In this document: positions 43,560 through 50,269 of the stretch, piece after piece
Layout: each line of letters begins with the position of its first letter
Numbering within the stretch: the stretch's first letter is position 1
Assembly (NCBI GenBank): GCA_020722015.1
Contig: DYLQ01000002.1
Location: 16,697-80,696 of the forward strand
Direction of reading: 5' to 3'
Source: Thermotoga sp.
GTDB taxonomy: Bacteria; Thermotogota; Thermotogae; Mesoaciditogales; Mesoaciditogaceae
DNA: 64,000 bases
Notes under the pieces: generated by a model
Database searches by the model: none
Seen by the model: the letters and a program-made list of their open reading frames with translations, nothing else
Told to the model about the DNA's origin: nothing
Translations under genes and position numbers: made by a program

Positions 43560-44763
43560 AATTCACAGTCTTCAAAAATTCATGCGCTTTTTTGGACCGG
43601 CATGGCTTACCATGATGGCCGATATGGATGCCGCAAGCACTATAAGCGCAGCCGAGGTGGGAGCAACTTTTAGATATGGTCTCATATGGTTTATGATGTT
43701 TCTTGCCATACCGCTGTTTTTTGTTCAGGAAGCTACCGGGCGGATTGGCGTTGTGGCACAAGATGGACTCGGTAATGTCATAAGAAAAAATTATTCCAAA
43801 AAAACGGCATTGTGGATGACAATACCTATGCTTCTTACAGATGTGATAACTTATGTAGCGGAATATGCCGGTATAGCAGTTGGATTTGAAATATTTGGAA
43901 TATCTCCTTTTATTTCGCTTCCGATCGTCTTTGTTCTTCATATATTACTTGTGACAAAAAGAAAATATGCGCAATTCGAAAAAATGCTAATTGCAATTTC
44001 CGGAATTCTAATGGCAACTTTTTTCATAACGCTTATATTCAGAGGAGTTAAACCTTATTCTCCCTTCTATTTTGTTCCATCCGGTTCTTTCTTTTTCATG
44101 CTTGCGGTAACCGTAGGAGCGGTTGTCATGCCATTCATGCTTTTCTTTCAAGCTTCCGCATCCGGTGAAAAGGTATCCTCTTTGCGCAATTATTTTGGCG
44201 AAGAAGGAGAGACATACTTGAAAAGGAAGGCCATTTCCTTTTCAAAGTGGGAAACTTTCGTAGGTGCAATAGTAACAGAAATATTGATGGTTGTAATTGA
44301 AATGGTCGCAACGGGAATAAATCCATCCGATAATTTGTTGTCTCCAAAAGATCTTTCAATGATACTTTCTTCAATAGCCGGCTCAATGTCTCCTTACATT
44401 TTCGGTATCGGATTAATTGCAGCGGGATTTCTTGCGCTCGTGGTCGTTTCTTTAGGAAGTGCGTGGGGATTTATCGAAGCAGCCGGTATCCCGAAAGACA
44501 AAACTTACATAGTATACATACTTGAAAGTTTACCTGCGGTTATATTTCCCATGATCTTCAGTTCATCGCTTGTAAATTTCATGCTTACGTTGATGGTTAT
44601 ATTCGTTTTCGTGCTGATAGGACCGGGAGTTATGGTAGGTATAATATCATCGAGTAAAAGAATAATGGGTGAATATGTCTCCAACAAAAAATGGAAAATA
44701 TTCTATTGGTCAAGTCTTGCATTTGTTTTGTTCTTTGGTTTTATAGCATTGACAAGTCTATGA
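43516..44763 (+). CDS. Nramp-like divalent cation transporter with non-canonical metal site
   Basis: A polytopic protein with about 11 helices, Nramp fold. In helix 1 the metal-binding DPGN of Nramp transporters is replaced by MADMDAAS, and in helix 6 the MPH motif reads VVMPFMLFFQ, so the His is Phe. Two acidic residues spaced DxD in helix 1 could form a different site; the cation (Mn, Fe, Mg or other) cannot be assigned. The longest frame starts at TTG 43516 inside the previous gene, behind AAGGGAA; the ATG at 43582 (MRFFGPAWLT) is an alternative without a ribosome site. The next gene, a DtxR/MntR-like repressor, overlaps its stop, so transporter and regulator form one unit. Confidence 0.8.
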   Translation: MQKKFLKNTKHLNSKIHSLQKFMRFFGPAWLTMMADMDAASTISAAEVGATFRYGLIWFMMFLAIPLFFVQEATGRIGVVAQDGLGNVIRKNYSKKTALWMTIPMLLTDVITYVAEYAGIAVGFEIFGISPFISLPIVFVLHILLVTKRKYAQFEKMLIAISGILMATFFITLIFRGVKPYSPFYFVPSGSFFFMLAVTVGAVVMPFMLFFQASASGEKVSSLRNYFGEEGETYLKRKAISFSKWETFVGAIVTEILMVVIEMVATGINPSDNLLSPKDLSMILSSIAGSMSPYIFGIGLIAAGFLALVVVSLGSAWGFIEAAGIPKDKTYIVYILESLPAVIFPMIFSSSLVNFMLTLMVIFVFVLIGPGVMVGIISSSKRIMGEYVSNKKWKIFYWSSLAFVLFFGFIALTSL

Positions 44764-45293
44764 TGGCAAAAATGGAAAGCATAAACGATCTAAGCAATGG
44801 TTTTCAAGATTATCTTTTGGATATATTTAAGATCGCCGGTGAAAAGAAAATTGTAAGGGCAAAAGATATATCCAAAAAAAGAAATGTAAAAATGCCAGCC
44901 GTAACCGTCATGTTAAAAAAAATGGAAGAAGCGGATTTGATCGTCCATGAGCGTTACGGTTATATCGAATTAACGGAAAAAGGAAAAATACTTGCAGATC
45001 AAATCGATAAAAGACATAAATTACTTTACGAATTTTTAAGAGATATCTTGAATCTACCCCAAGAAATAGCCGAAAAAGATGCTCACAAAATCGAACATGA
45101 TCTTGATGAAAGCACCATCAAACAGATTTCCGATTTAATGGAATTCGTAAACCTTATGGACAAGAGATTTCATACACGCAAATGTTTTTGTTTCTCATAT
45201 TTTTCAGAAAACAGAGATCTTCCCACTGAAGATGTCTGCAAAGCTCAATTGTGCGTCAGATTTCCGAAAGAATCAAAGTTTAACGAGAGGTGA
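44760..45293 (+). CDS. DtxR/MntR-family metal-dependent transcription regulator
   Basis: About 177 residues. Winged helix-turn-helix: IVRAKDISKKRNVKMPAVTV then MLKKMEEADLIVHERYGYIE; dimerisation/metal domain: LTEKGKILADQIDKRHKLLY and KDAHKIEHDLDESTIKQISD. Compared with Bacillus MntR, the ligand His77, Glu102 and His103 positions are kept, but Glu99 is His, and the Glu11 position is changed. The C-terminal ~35 residues hold five cysteines (RKCFCF, DVCKAQLC), not usual for MntR. ATG 44760 or 44763 overlaps the transporter stop, so it probably senses the cation carried by that protein. The frame extending to 44691 is spurious. Confidence 0.82.
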   Translation: MMAKMESINDLSNGFQDYLLDIFKIAGEKKIVRAKDISKKRNVKMPAVTVMLKKMEEADLIVHERYGYIELTEKGKILADQIDKRHKLLYEFLRDILNLPQEIAEKDAHKIEHDLDESTIKQISDLMEFVNLMDKRFHTRKCFCFSYFSENRDLPTEDVCKAQLCVRFPKESKFNER

Positions 45294-45298
45294 TTTAA

Positions 45299-46243
45299 AT
45301 GAGGATTGGGATAATAGGACTTGGTAGAATGGGAATGAACATGGCTCGGAGACTTTTGAAGAATGGCCATGAGGTCGTTGCATACAACAGAACTTTTGAA
45401 AAGACCAAAGAGATCGAAAAAGAAGGAGCAATCGGCATTTATAAATTAGAGGAATTGGCAAGCCATCTAAATGAACGCAGGATCGTTTGGACGATGCTTC
45501 CGGCAGGTGAACCTACCGATGAACACATCGAGATGCTTTCGAAAATTTTGTCAAAAGGAGATATCATAATAGACGGTAGCAATGGATTTTACAAAGACGA
45601 TGTAAGACGTGCAGAGTACCTTGGGAAAATGGGAATCGATTACATCGACGCTGGTGTTTCAGGTGGCATATGGGGATTAGAAGTTGGGTATTGTACCATG
45701 ATAGGCGGGAAATTAGAGAATTTCAAATACATCGAACCAATTTTAAAAGCGCTTGCTCCAGAAGAAGGGTACATGTATTGCGGTGAGACAGGAGCAGGCC
45801 ATTACACGAAGATGGTTCACAACGGTATAGAATATGCACTTATGGAAGCTTACGGAGAAGGGTTTGAAATTCTCAAATCCTCTCCTTACGGTTCAAAACT
45901 CGATCTCGGTATGGTAGCGCATATTTGGAATCATGGGAGTGTCGTCAGATCATGGCTTTTAGAACTTTTAGAGATGGCACTTAAAGATGATAAAGACCTT
46001 TCGTCTGTAAAAGGATATGTCGAAGATTCGGGTGAAGGTCGATGGACAGTCAAAGAAGCCATCGACCTCGGAGTTCCTGCAACTGCCATAGCCCATTCGT
46101 TATTCAAGAGATTTGAATCAAGACAAAACGATCTTTTCTCCGACAAGATCATAGCGGCATTGAGAAAAGAATTCGGTGGTCATAGGGTTTACAAGGAAGA
46201 TGGTGAAATTGACTCAACAGGGGAAAAAGATCTTAACATGTAA
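45299..46243 (+). CDS. gnd: 6-phosphogluconate dehydrogenase, short (decarboxylating) form
   Basis: Oxidises 6-phosphogluconate to ribulose 5-phosphate. The 314-residue length matches the short bacterial form, not the ~470-residue form of E. coli. Motifs: Rossmann [16 protein letters not shown] with YNRT (which may favour NADP), [31 protein letters not shown] and the catalytic [21 protein letters not shown] with Lys and Asn. Zwf follows directly, overlapping its end, so the pair makes the oxidative pentose phosphate branch. GAGGTG precedes the ATG. Confidence 0.93.
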   Translation: MRIGIIGLGRMGMNMARRLLKNGHEVVAYNRTFEKTKEIEKEGAIGIYKLEELASHLNERRIVWTMLPAGEPTDEHIEMLSKILSKGDIIIDGSNGFYKDDVRRAEYLGKMGIDYIDAGVSGGIWGLEVGYCTMIGGKLENFKYIEPILKALAPEEGYMYCGETGAGHYTKMVHNGIEYALMEAYGEGFEILKSSPYGSKLDLGMVAHIWNHGSVVRSWLLELLEMALKDDKDLSSVKGYVEDSGEGRWTVKEAIDLGVPATAIAHSLFKRFESRQNDLFSDKIIAALRKEFGGHRVYKEDGEIDSTGEKDLNM

Positions 46244-47756
46244 AGACTTTTTCTGTACGGAATCCCATCCAAAATCCACCGGTATGGTGATCTTTGGCGC
46301 ATCAGGAGACTTAACACACAGAAAATTGATTCCATCTCTTTTCAATTTGTTTTTAAAAGATTTACTCCCCGACGACTTCTACATTGTTGGCATATCGCGC
46401 ACCAATTTCACCGACGATACGTTCAGAGAAAAAATAGTTGCCGAATTATCAAATGAAAACGACGTTGATAGCGATGAGAAACTTAGAGAGTTCTCAAAAA
46501 GATGCTTTTACCTTTCCGGAGATTATGAGTCACTTTCTCTGTATTCCGATCTCAAATGGAGAATTAAGGAACTCGACAAAGAATTTCATACAGATATGAA
46601 TAAGATATTCTACATGGCAGTTCCTCCGGATCTTTATACATCTATAATCGAGAATTTGGGTGATTTAGGTTTAACTTATGACGACGGTTCATCTTACTCA
46701 AGAGTTATCGTTGAAAAACCATTTGGATTTGATCTTGAGAGTGCTACGGAGCTCGATAGGAAACTGCATCTTGTTTTAAGAGAAGATCAGATTTACAGAA
46801 TAGATCATTATCTCGGAAAAGAAACGGTTCAGAACATATTGATCTTCAGATTTGCAAATTCTCTTTTCGAGCCGATATGGAATAATCACTACATAGACAA
46901 CGTTCAAATAACCGTCGCAGAAGAGCTTGGCGTTGAGCACAGAGCTGGATATTACGAACATGCCGGTGTCATAAGAGACATGTTTCAAAATCACATGATG
47001 CAACTTTTATCTCTTGTTGCGATGGAACCACCGGCATCGTTTGGGGCAAACGAAATTCACGATGAAAAGATCAAACTGTTCAGATCTGTAAGAAGATTTC
47101 CAAAAAATGCAAATGAATGGATAATTCGTGGACAGTACGGTGCAGGAAAAATCAACGGTAACGATGTCGTTGGGTATCGTAACGAAAACGGAGTAAGCCC
47201 AGAATCCAAAACGGAGACATTTGCGGCGGTAAAATTTTTAATAGACAATTGGAGATGGAACGGTGTTCCATTTTACATGAAATCTGGCAAAAGGCTTCAG
47301 AAGAGGGTAAGTGAGATAATTGTGGCGTTTAAACGTGTTCCACATTCCATCTTTCCGCAATTGTCCGTTGACGATATACCGGCGAATATTTTAAAGATAA
47401 ACATTCAACCCGAAGAGGGCATAGTGTTGACTTTTCAAGCCAAACATCCTGGACCCAAATTATGCATGAGTACACTCACGATGGATTTTGATTATGAAGA
47501 AGTTTTTGGTGATAAACCTCCGGATGCATACGAAAGATTGTTGTTAGATTGCATGCTTGGAGATCAAACGCTCTTTATAAGAGATGACGTTATGAAAGAG
47601 GCATGGTCTATCTTTACGCCTGTCCTTGAAAGTTGGGAAAATGCACCTGAAGAACAGGTAAATCGGGAATTGCATATCTATCCGTCTGGTAGTTGGGGTC
47701 CACCGGAAGCAGACGAATTGCTTAAAAAAGATGGAAGAGAATGGTACCAATTGTAG
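46200..47756 (+). CDS. zwf: glucose-6-phosphate dehydrogenase
   Basis: Oxidises glucose 6-phosphate to 6-phosphogluconolactone. About 518 residues. Motifs: nucleotide-binding [30 protein letters not shown] and the active-site [14 protein letters not shown]. Start is uncertain: GTG 46176, ATG 46200 (touching AAGGAAG) or TTG 46209 (nine bases from it) are all possible, and all lie inside gnd. No lactonase (pgl) gene follows. No clear terminator is seen after the stop; the next promoter lies 80 bases on. Confidence 0.94.
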   Translation: MVKLTQQGKKILTCKDFFCTESHPKSTGMVIFGASGDLTHRKLIPSLFNLFLKDLLPDDFYIVGISRTNFTDDTFREKIVAELSNENDVDSDEKLREFSKRCFYLSGDYESLSLYSDLKWRIKELDKEFHTDMNKIFYMAVPPDLYTSIIENLGDLGLTYDDGSSYSRVIVEKPFGFDLESATELDRKLHLVLREDQIYRIDHYLGKETVQNILIFRFANSLFEPIWNNHYIDNVQITVAEELGVEHRAGYYEHAGVIRDMFQNHMMQLLSLVAMEPPASFGANEIHDEKIKLFRSVRRFPKNANEWIIRGQYGAGKINGNDVVGYRNENGVSPESKTETFAAVKFLIDNWRWNGVPFYMKSGKRLQKRVSEIIVAFKRVPHSIFPQLSVDDIPANILKINIQPEEGIVLTFQAKHPGPKLCMSTLTMDFDYEEVFGDKPPDAYERLLLDCMLGDQTLFIRDDVMKEAWSIFTPVLESWENAPEEQVNRELHIYPSGSWGPPEADELLKKDGREWYQL

Positions 47757-47836
47757 TCTTCAAAATCAAACAATGCCATTGCGTCGTCCGTTTCTAAATC
47801 TTTTCATGTACTTTTATTTTGATGCAATTCGCGCTA

Positions 47837-47865
47837 TTGACAATTTATTTTTTTTATGGCATAAT
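47837..47865 (+). promoter_or_regulatory. promoter of the asparagine synthetase leader transcript
   Basis: Consensus TTGACA (47837-47842) and CATAAT (47860-47865) with a 17-base spacer, the best-looking promoter in the window. Transcription would start near 47872, giving a leader of about 175 bases before the structural gene. Confidence 0.78.
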
Positions 47866-47891
47866 ATTCTAAATTTTAGGGAAGTGATTAA

Positions 47892-47972
47892 ATGGTTACA
47901 TGCTTAACATGTATGACTTGTAAAATTAACAACAATAATAATAACTCAATCGACGTCGGTTGGTTGGGTTAG
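47892..47972 (+). CDS. asparagine-rich leader peptide (attenuator)
   Basis: A 26-codon open frame, ATG 47892 to TAG 47970-47972, behind a good ribosome site AGGGAAGTGA. Codons 13-18 (47928-47945) are AAC AAC AAT AAT AAT AAC, six asparagines in a row; the peptide reads MVTCLTCMTCKI, six Asn, then SIDVGWLG. The preceding part has a CxxCxxC pattern of unknown meaning. It lies between a promoter and a terminator just ahead of an asparagine synthetase gene, so the Asn run should act as the sensor in ribosome-mediated attenuation: scarce Asn-tRNA stalls the ribosome there. Too short for normal gene calling. Existence is inferred from sequence design, not from expression data. Confidence 0.88.
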   Translation: MVTCLTCMTCKINNNNNNSIDVGWLG

Positions 47973-48004
47973 TTTTTGATATAAGAAATCCCAAAAGGCC
48001 GATG
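47954..48004 (+). promoter_or_regulatory. predicted antiterminator hairpin
   Basis: Bases 47954-47968 (last codons of the leader peptide, CGTCGGTTGGTTGGG) can pair with 47990-48004 (CCCAAAAGGCCGATG): five pairs GGG/TT with CCC/AA, a two-base mismatch, then T-G, T-G, G-C, G-C, C-G, T-A, G-T and C-G, with a 21-base loop. This uses up most of the 5' arm of the terminator, so the two structures exclude each other. A ribosome stalled on the Asn codons leaves this segment free; a ribosome at the stop codon covers it. Drawn by hand; energies not computed. Confidence 0.72.
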
Positions 48005-48033
48005 AGAAAACTCATCGGCCTTTTAAAATTTTT
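47993..48033 (+). terminator. attenuator (Rho-independent terminator) before the asparagine synthetase gene
   Basis: AAAAGGCCGATGAG (47993-48006), loop AAAA, CTCATCGGCCTTTT (48011-48024), a 14-bp perfect stem followed by AAAATTTTT. It is placed between the leader peptide and the ribosome site AGGAGG (48034-48039) of the structural gene, and can only form if the antiterminator does not. Confidence 0.88.
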
Positions 48034-48046
48034 AGGAGGTGTTAAA

Positions 48047-48955
48047 ATGGTAAATGTTCAAGAAAGTCCCAAAGTTAAAAGAGAAGTGCTTGAGGTCTCA
48101 AGTGAGATCATGTCTGAAGCGGGACAATTTTTGAGAAGAAATGGATTCATCGAAATTTTACCAGTCATAATTTCCCCAATAACCGATCCTCTTAATCACA
48201 GCGTTCTTGATGCTTCGATCAATTACTACGACGGCCAGTACTCTTTAACCAAATCGATGATCTTTCACAAACAGCTTGCAGTCAGAGTTTTTCCAAAAAT
48301 CTTCACATTTTCCCCGAATATACGTCTTGAAACAGAAGACAAAAAATCAACAGGAAGACACCTAATAGAATTCACACAACTTGATCTTGAAGTCAAAGAT
48401 GCAAAAAGAGACGATATTTTAACTCTTGTAGAAAACTTGTTCGTAGAGGTCTTTAAAGATCTTGACAAAAAATTTGGTAAAATTATCAGATCGACGAACC
48501 CTCACTTTTCAATTCCGAAAATTCCTTTCGAACGTGTAAGATATCTTGAAGCTCTCGAAAAATACGGGAGCGATTTCGAGGCCATCCTTTCAAAACAGGC
48601 AACGGAACCATTCTGGCTTATAGACATACCAATAGAAGAGAGAGAATTTTATGACAGGTTAGACGGGGATGGAAAGGTCCTTGCAGATATGGATCTGATA
48701 TATCCATATGGATTTGGAGAGGCCATTTCCGGAGGAGAGAGGGAACACGAGTACGAAAAAATTCTTTACAGAATGAGTCTTAAAGGTAATGATCAAAAAT
48801 CTTTAAAATGGTACCTCGACGAGGTCAAAAAGGGAATACCGCCATCGGCAGGGTGCGGAATCGGTATCGAAAGGCTTACAAGATTTGTGTGCAATTTAAG
48901 GCATGTTTCTGAAGCGAGGTTATTCGCAAAAGTACCCGGAAGTTTATCAATATAA
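48047..48955 (+). CDS. archaeal-type asparagine synthetase related to AsnRS (ammonia-using)
   Basis: A 302-residue class II aaRS catalytic core with no N-terminal anticodon-binding domain. Motif 2 lies in FSPNIRLETEDKKSTGRHLIEF and motif 3 in GCGIGIERLTRFV; PHFSIPKIPFERVRYLEAL and DMDLIYPYGFGEAISGGERE match the AspRS/AsnRS family. Pyrococcus abyssi has a similar stand-alone core that makes asparagine from aspartate, ATP and ammonia, and this is the proposed activity. The Asn-codon leader in front supports it strongly. The alternative, a trimmed AsnRS, is less likely without the tRNA-binding domain. The ATG at 48047 lies behind AGGAGG; the frame open to 47960 runs through the terminator. Confidence 0.87.
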   Translation: MVNVQESPKVKREVLEVSSEIMSEAGQFLRRNGFIEILPVIISPITDPLNHSVLDASINYYDGQYSLTKSMIFHKQLAVRVFPKIFTFSPNIRLETEDKKSTGRHLIEFTQLDLEVKDAKRDDILTLVENLFVEVFKDLDKKFGKIIRSTNPHFSIPKIPFERVRYLEALEKYGSDFEAILSKQATEPFWLIDIPIEEREFYDRLDGDGKVLADMDLIYPYGFGEAISGGEREHEYEKILYRMSLKGNDQKSLKWYLDEVKKGIPPSAGCGIGIERLTRFVCNLRHVSEARLFAKVPGSLSI

Positions 48956-48978
48956 AAACAGCCCATTGGGCTGTTTTT
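48954..48978. terminator. bidirectional terminator between asparagine synthetase and rpmE
   Basis: AAAAACAGCCCA and TGGGCTGTTTTT form a 12-bp stem with a one-base-plus centre; both strands end in T-runs. It overlaps the stop codons region of both convergent genes and should end both transcripts. Confidence 0.9.
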
Positions 48979-49186
48979 ACTTTTTTGCGTTTGAATATCT
49001 TTTGTTAAATCTGTCCACTTGTCCTTCGATATCAACTATGTTTGACCTTTTACCCGTGAAAAACGGATGACATGCAGAACAGACTTCTAATGTTATCTTT
49101 TCCTTCGTTGATAACACTTTGTACTCAGCACCACATGCACATGTAGCCGTAACTTCGTGTAACTGTGGATGTATACCTTTTTTCAC
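48977..49186 (-). CDS. rpmE: 50S ribosomal protein L31 (zinc-binding type)
   Basis: A 69-residue L31. It keeps the zinc ligands of the C+ form: CAC in VTATCACGAEY and CSAC in LEVCSACHPFFTGK; IHPQLHEV and DRFNKRY are signature blocks. It starts with GTG at 49186 behind AGGAGG, 12 bases after the upstream gene, so it may share that transcript. The terminator stem overlaps its stop codon. Confidence 0.96.
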   Translation of the reverse strand: MKKGIHPQLHEVTATCACGAEYKVLSTKEKITLEVCSACHPFFTGKRSNIVDIEGQVDRFNKRYSNAKK

Positions 49187-49198
49187 TTTAAAAACCTC

Positions 49199-50269
49199 CT
49201 ATGAAGACTTCTCCTTTATTATAACATCTTTTTCTGGCGTAATCTTTACTCCTCTTAAAGATTCTAACAGAACAACGATGAATCCTATGATCAATGGTAT
49301 GAAATACCTCAAAATTCCCCACTCTATGGTGATCGTTGCAAGGTACCTGCCCGGTACTATGGATGAAAAGAAAAGATAAAATTCACCTTCGGCAGTTCCG
49401 CTTGATCCGGGTGTCGGAGAATAATATATTATAAGTGTGGCGAGTGCTTGAATTGCCAAGACATCGAAAAATTGCTGAATTCCATTGTTAAAAAGATTCA
49501 AAGATGCTATCGTTGGTAGCACAAGCAAAAGACTTGTTCCACTTGATACAATGGAAAGTACGAAAACAAGGATCAAAATGTAAGACTTATGGGTAAAATT
49601 CTTTGCACTTTCAGAATATTTTTCTATTTCGTCATCAAATTTTGCAAGTAACCATTCTGCCTTTGGCTCTATCTTTTTGCTGAACTTAAATATCGATATG
49701 AATTTTCTTATGACGTTAAAAAAAACGTCGTAAACCTTTCTGTTAAAGTTAAAAAGTATCATAATAGCTATTATTGAAGACGATATGATAAAACCGATCA
49801 AGGCAAGAGAAAGAGCGGAAGGGACGGCATTTAACAACACTATAGCACGTCCAAGTTCAAAAATCGCTATCATCTCTATCGCACCCTGCCAGGCTATGAA
49901 CTTGAAAACAAGCACAGAAGTTGATATGCCCGGTGAAACACCGACCTTATTCAAATAAACAACTTGCATAGGTTGGCCACCTGTTGATGAAGGTGTTATC
50001 ATCCCAAAGAAGTTGGATATTATAGTCGCTTTCAAGGATTGAAAAAAGCCTATTCGCGATTTTGAAATTCTAACAAGTATATAAGTGTTAAAAGCATCAG
50101 TTATCCATGAAACCAAAAGCAGCGCTACACCAATGAGGCCCCACCAACTTTTTAAAAAGAAAAAATAGAGATCGTTAAAATTTATACCTCCACCGAAATA
50201 ATTAAGCAAATATATCATAACGACGAAAACTATGCCTATGATTATTCCGTAGATGACAAACTTTCTCAA
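49199..50269 (-). CDS. YbhN/UPF0104-family membrane protein (flippase-like)
   Basis: A 356-residue membrane protein with about eight helices, of the lysylphosphatidylglycerol synthase transmembrane/YbhN family. Conserved blocks: FFGMITPSSTGGQPMQVVYL (near residue 95) and YSPTPGSSGTAEGEFYLFF (near 275). It lacks the cytoplasmic transferase domain of MprF, so only the membrane part is present. Family members are thought to handle lipids or sugar lipids; the role here is unknown. The TTG start at 50269 overlaps the stop of the nucleotidyltransferase gene, with GGTGATG upstream. Confidence 0.82.
   Translation of the reverse strand: MRKFVIYGIIIGIVFVVMIYLLNYFGGGINFNDLYFFFLKSWWGLIGVALLLVSWITDAFNTYILVRISKSRIGFFQSLKATIISNFFGMITPSSTGGQPMQVVYLNKVGVSPGISTSVLVFKFIAWQGAIEMIAIFELGRAIVLLNAVPSALSLALIGFIISSSIIAIMILFNFNRKVYDVFFNVIRKFISIFKFSKKIEPKAEWLLAKFDDEIEKYSESAKNFTHKSYILILVFVLSIVSSGTSLLLVLPTIASLNLFNNGIQQFFDVLAIQALATLIIYYSPTPGSSGTAEGEFYLFFSSIVPGRYLATITIEWGILRYFIPLIIGFIVVLLESLRGVKITPEKDVIIKEKSS

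Noticed and set aside
47757-47836. Terminator or small gene directly after zwf
   Set aside because: No stem with a T-tract and no frame with a ribosome site is visible in these 80 bases.
47960-48046. Longer N-terminus of the asparagine synthetase starting at 47960
   Set aside because: It would translate through the terminator stem, has no ribosome site, and is not part of the aaRS core. ATG 48047 follows AGGAGG.
47872-48047. T-box or asparagine riboswitch in front of the asparagine synthetase gene
   Set aside because: The leader is too short for a T-box and has no T-box consensus. The leader frame with six Asn codons explains the structure better.
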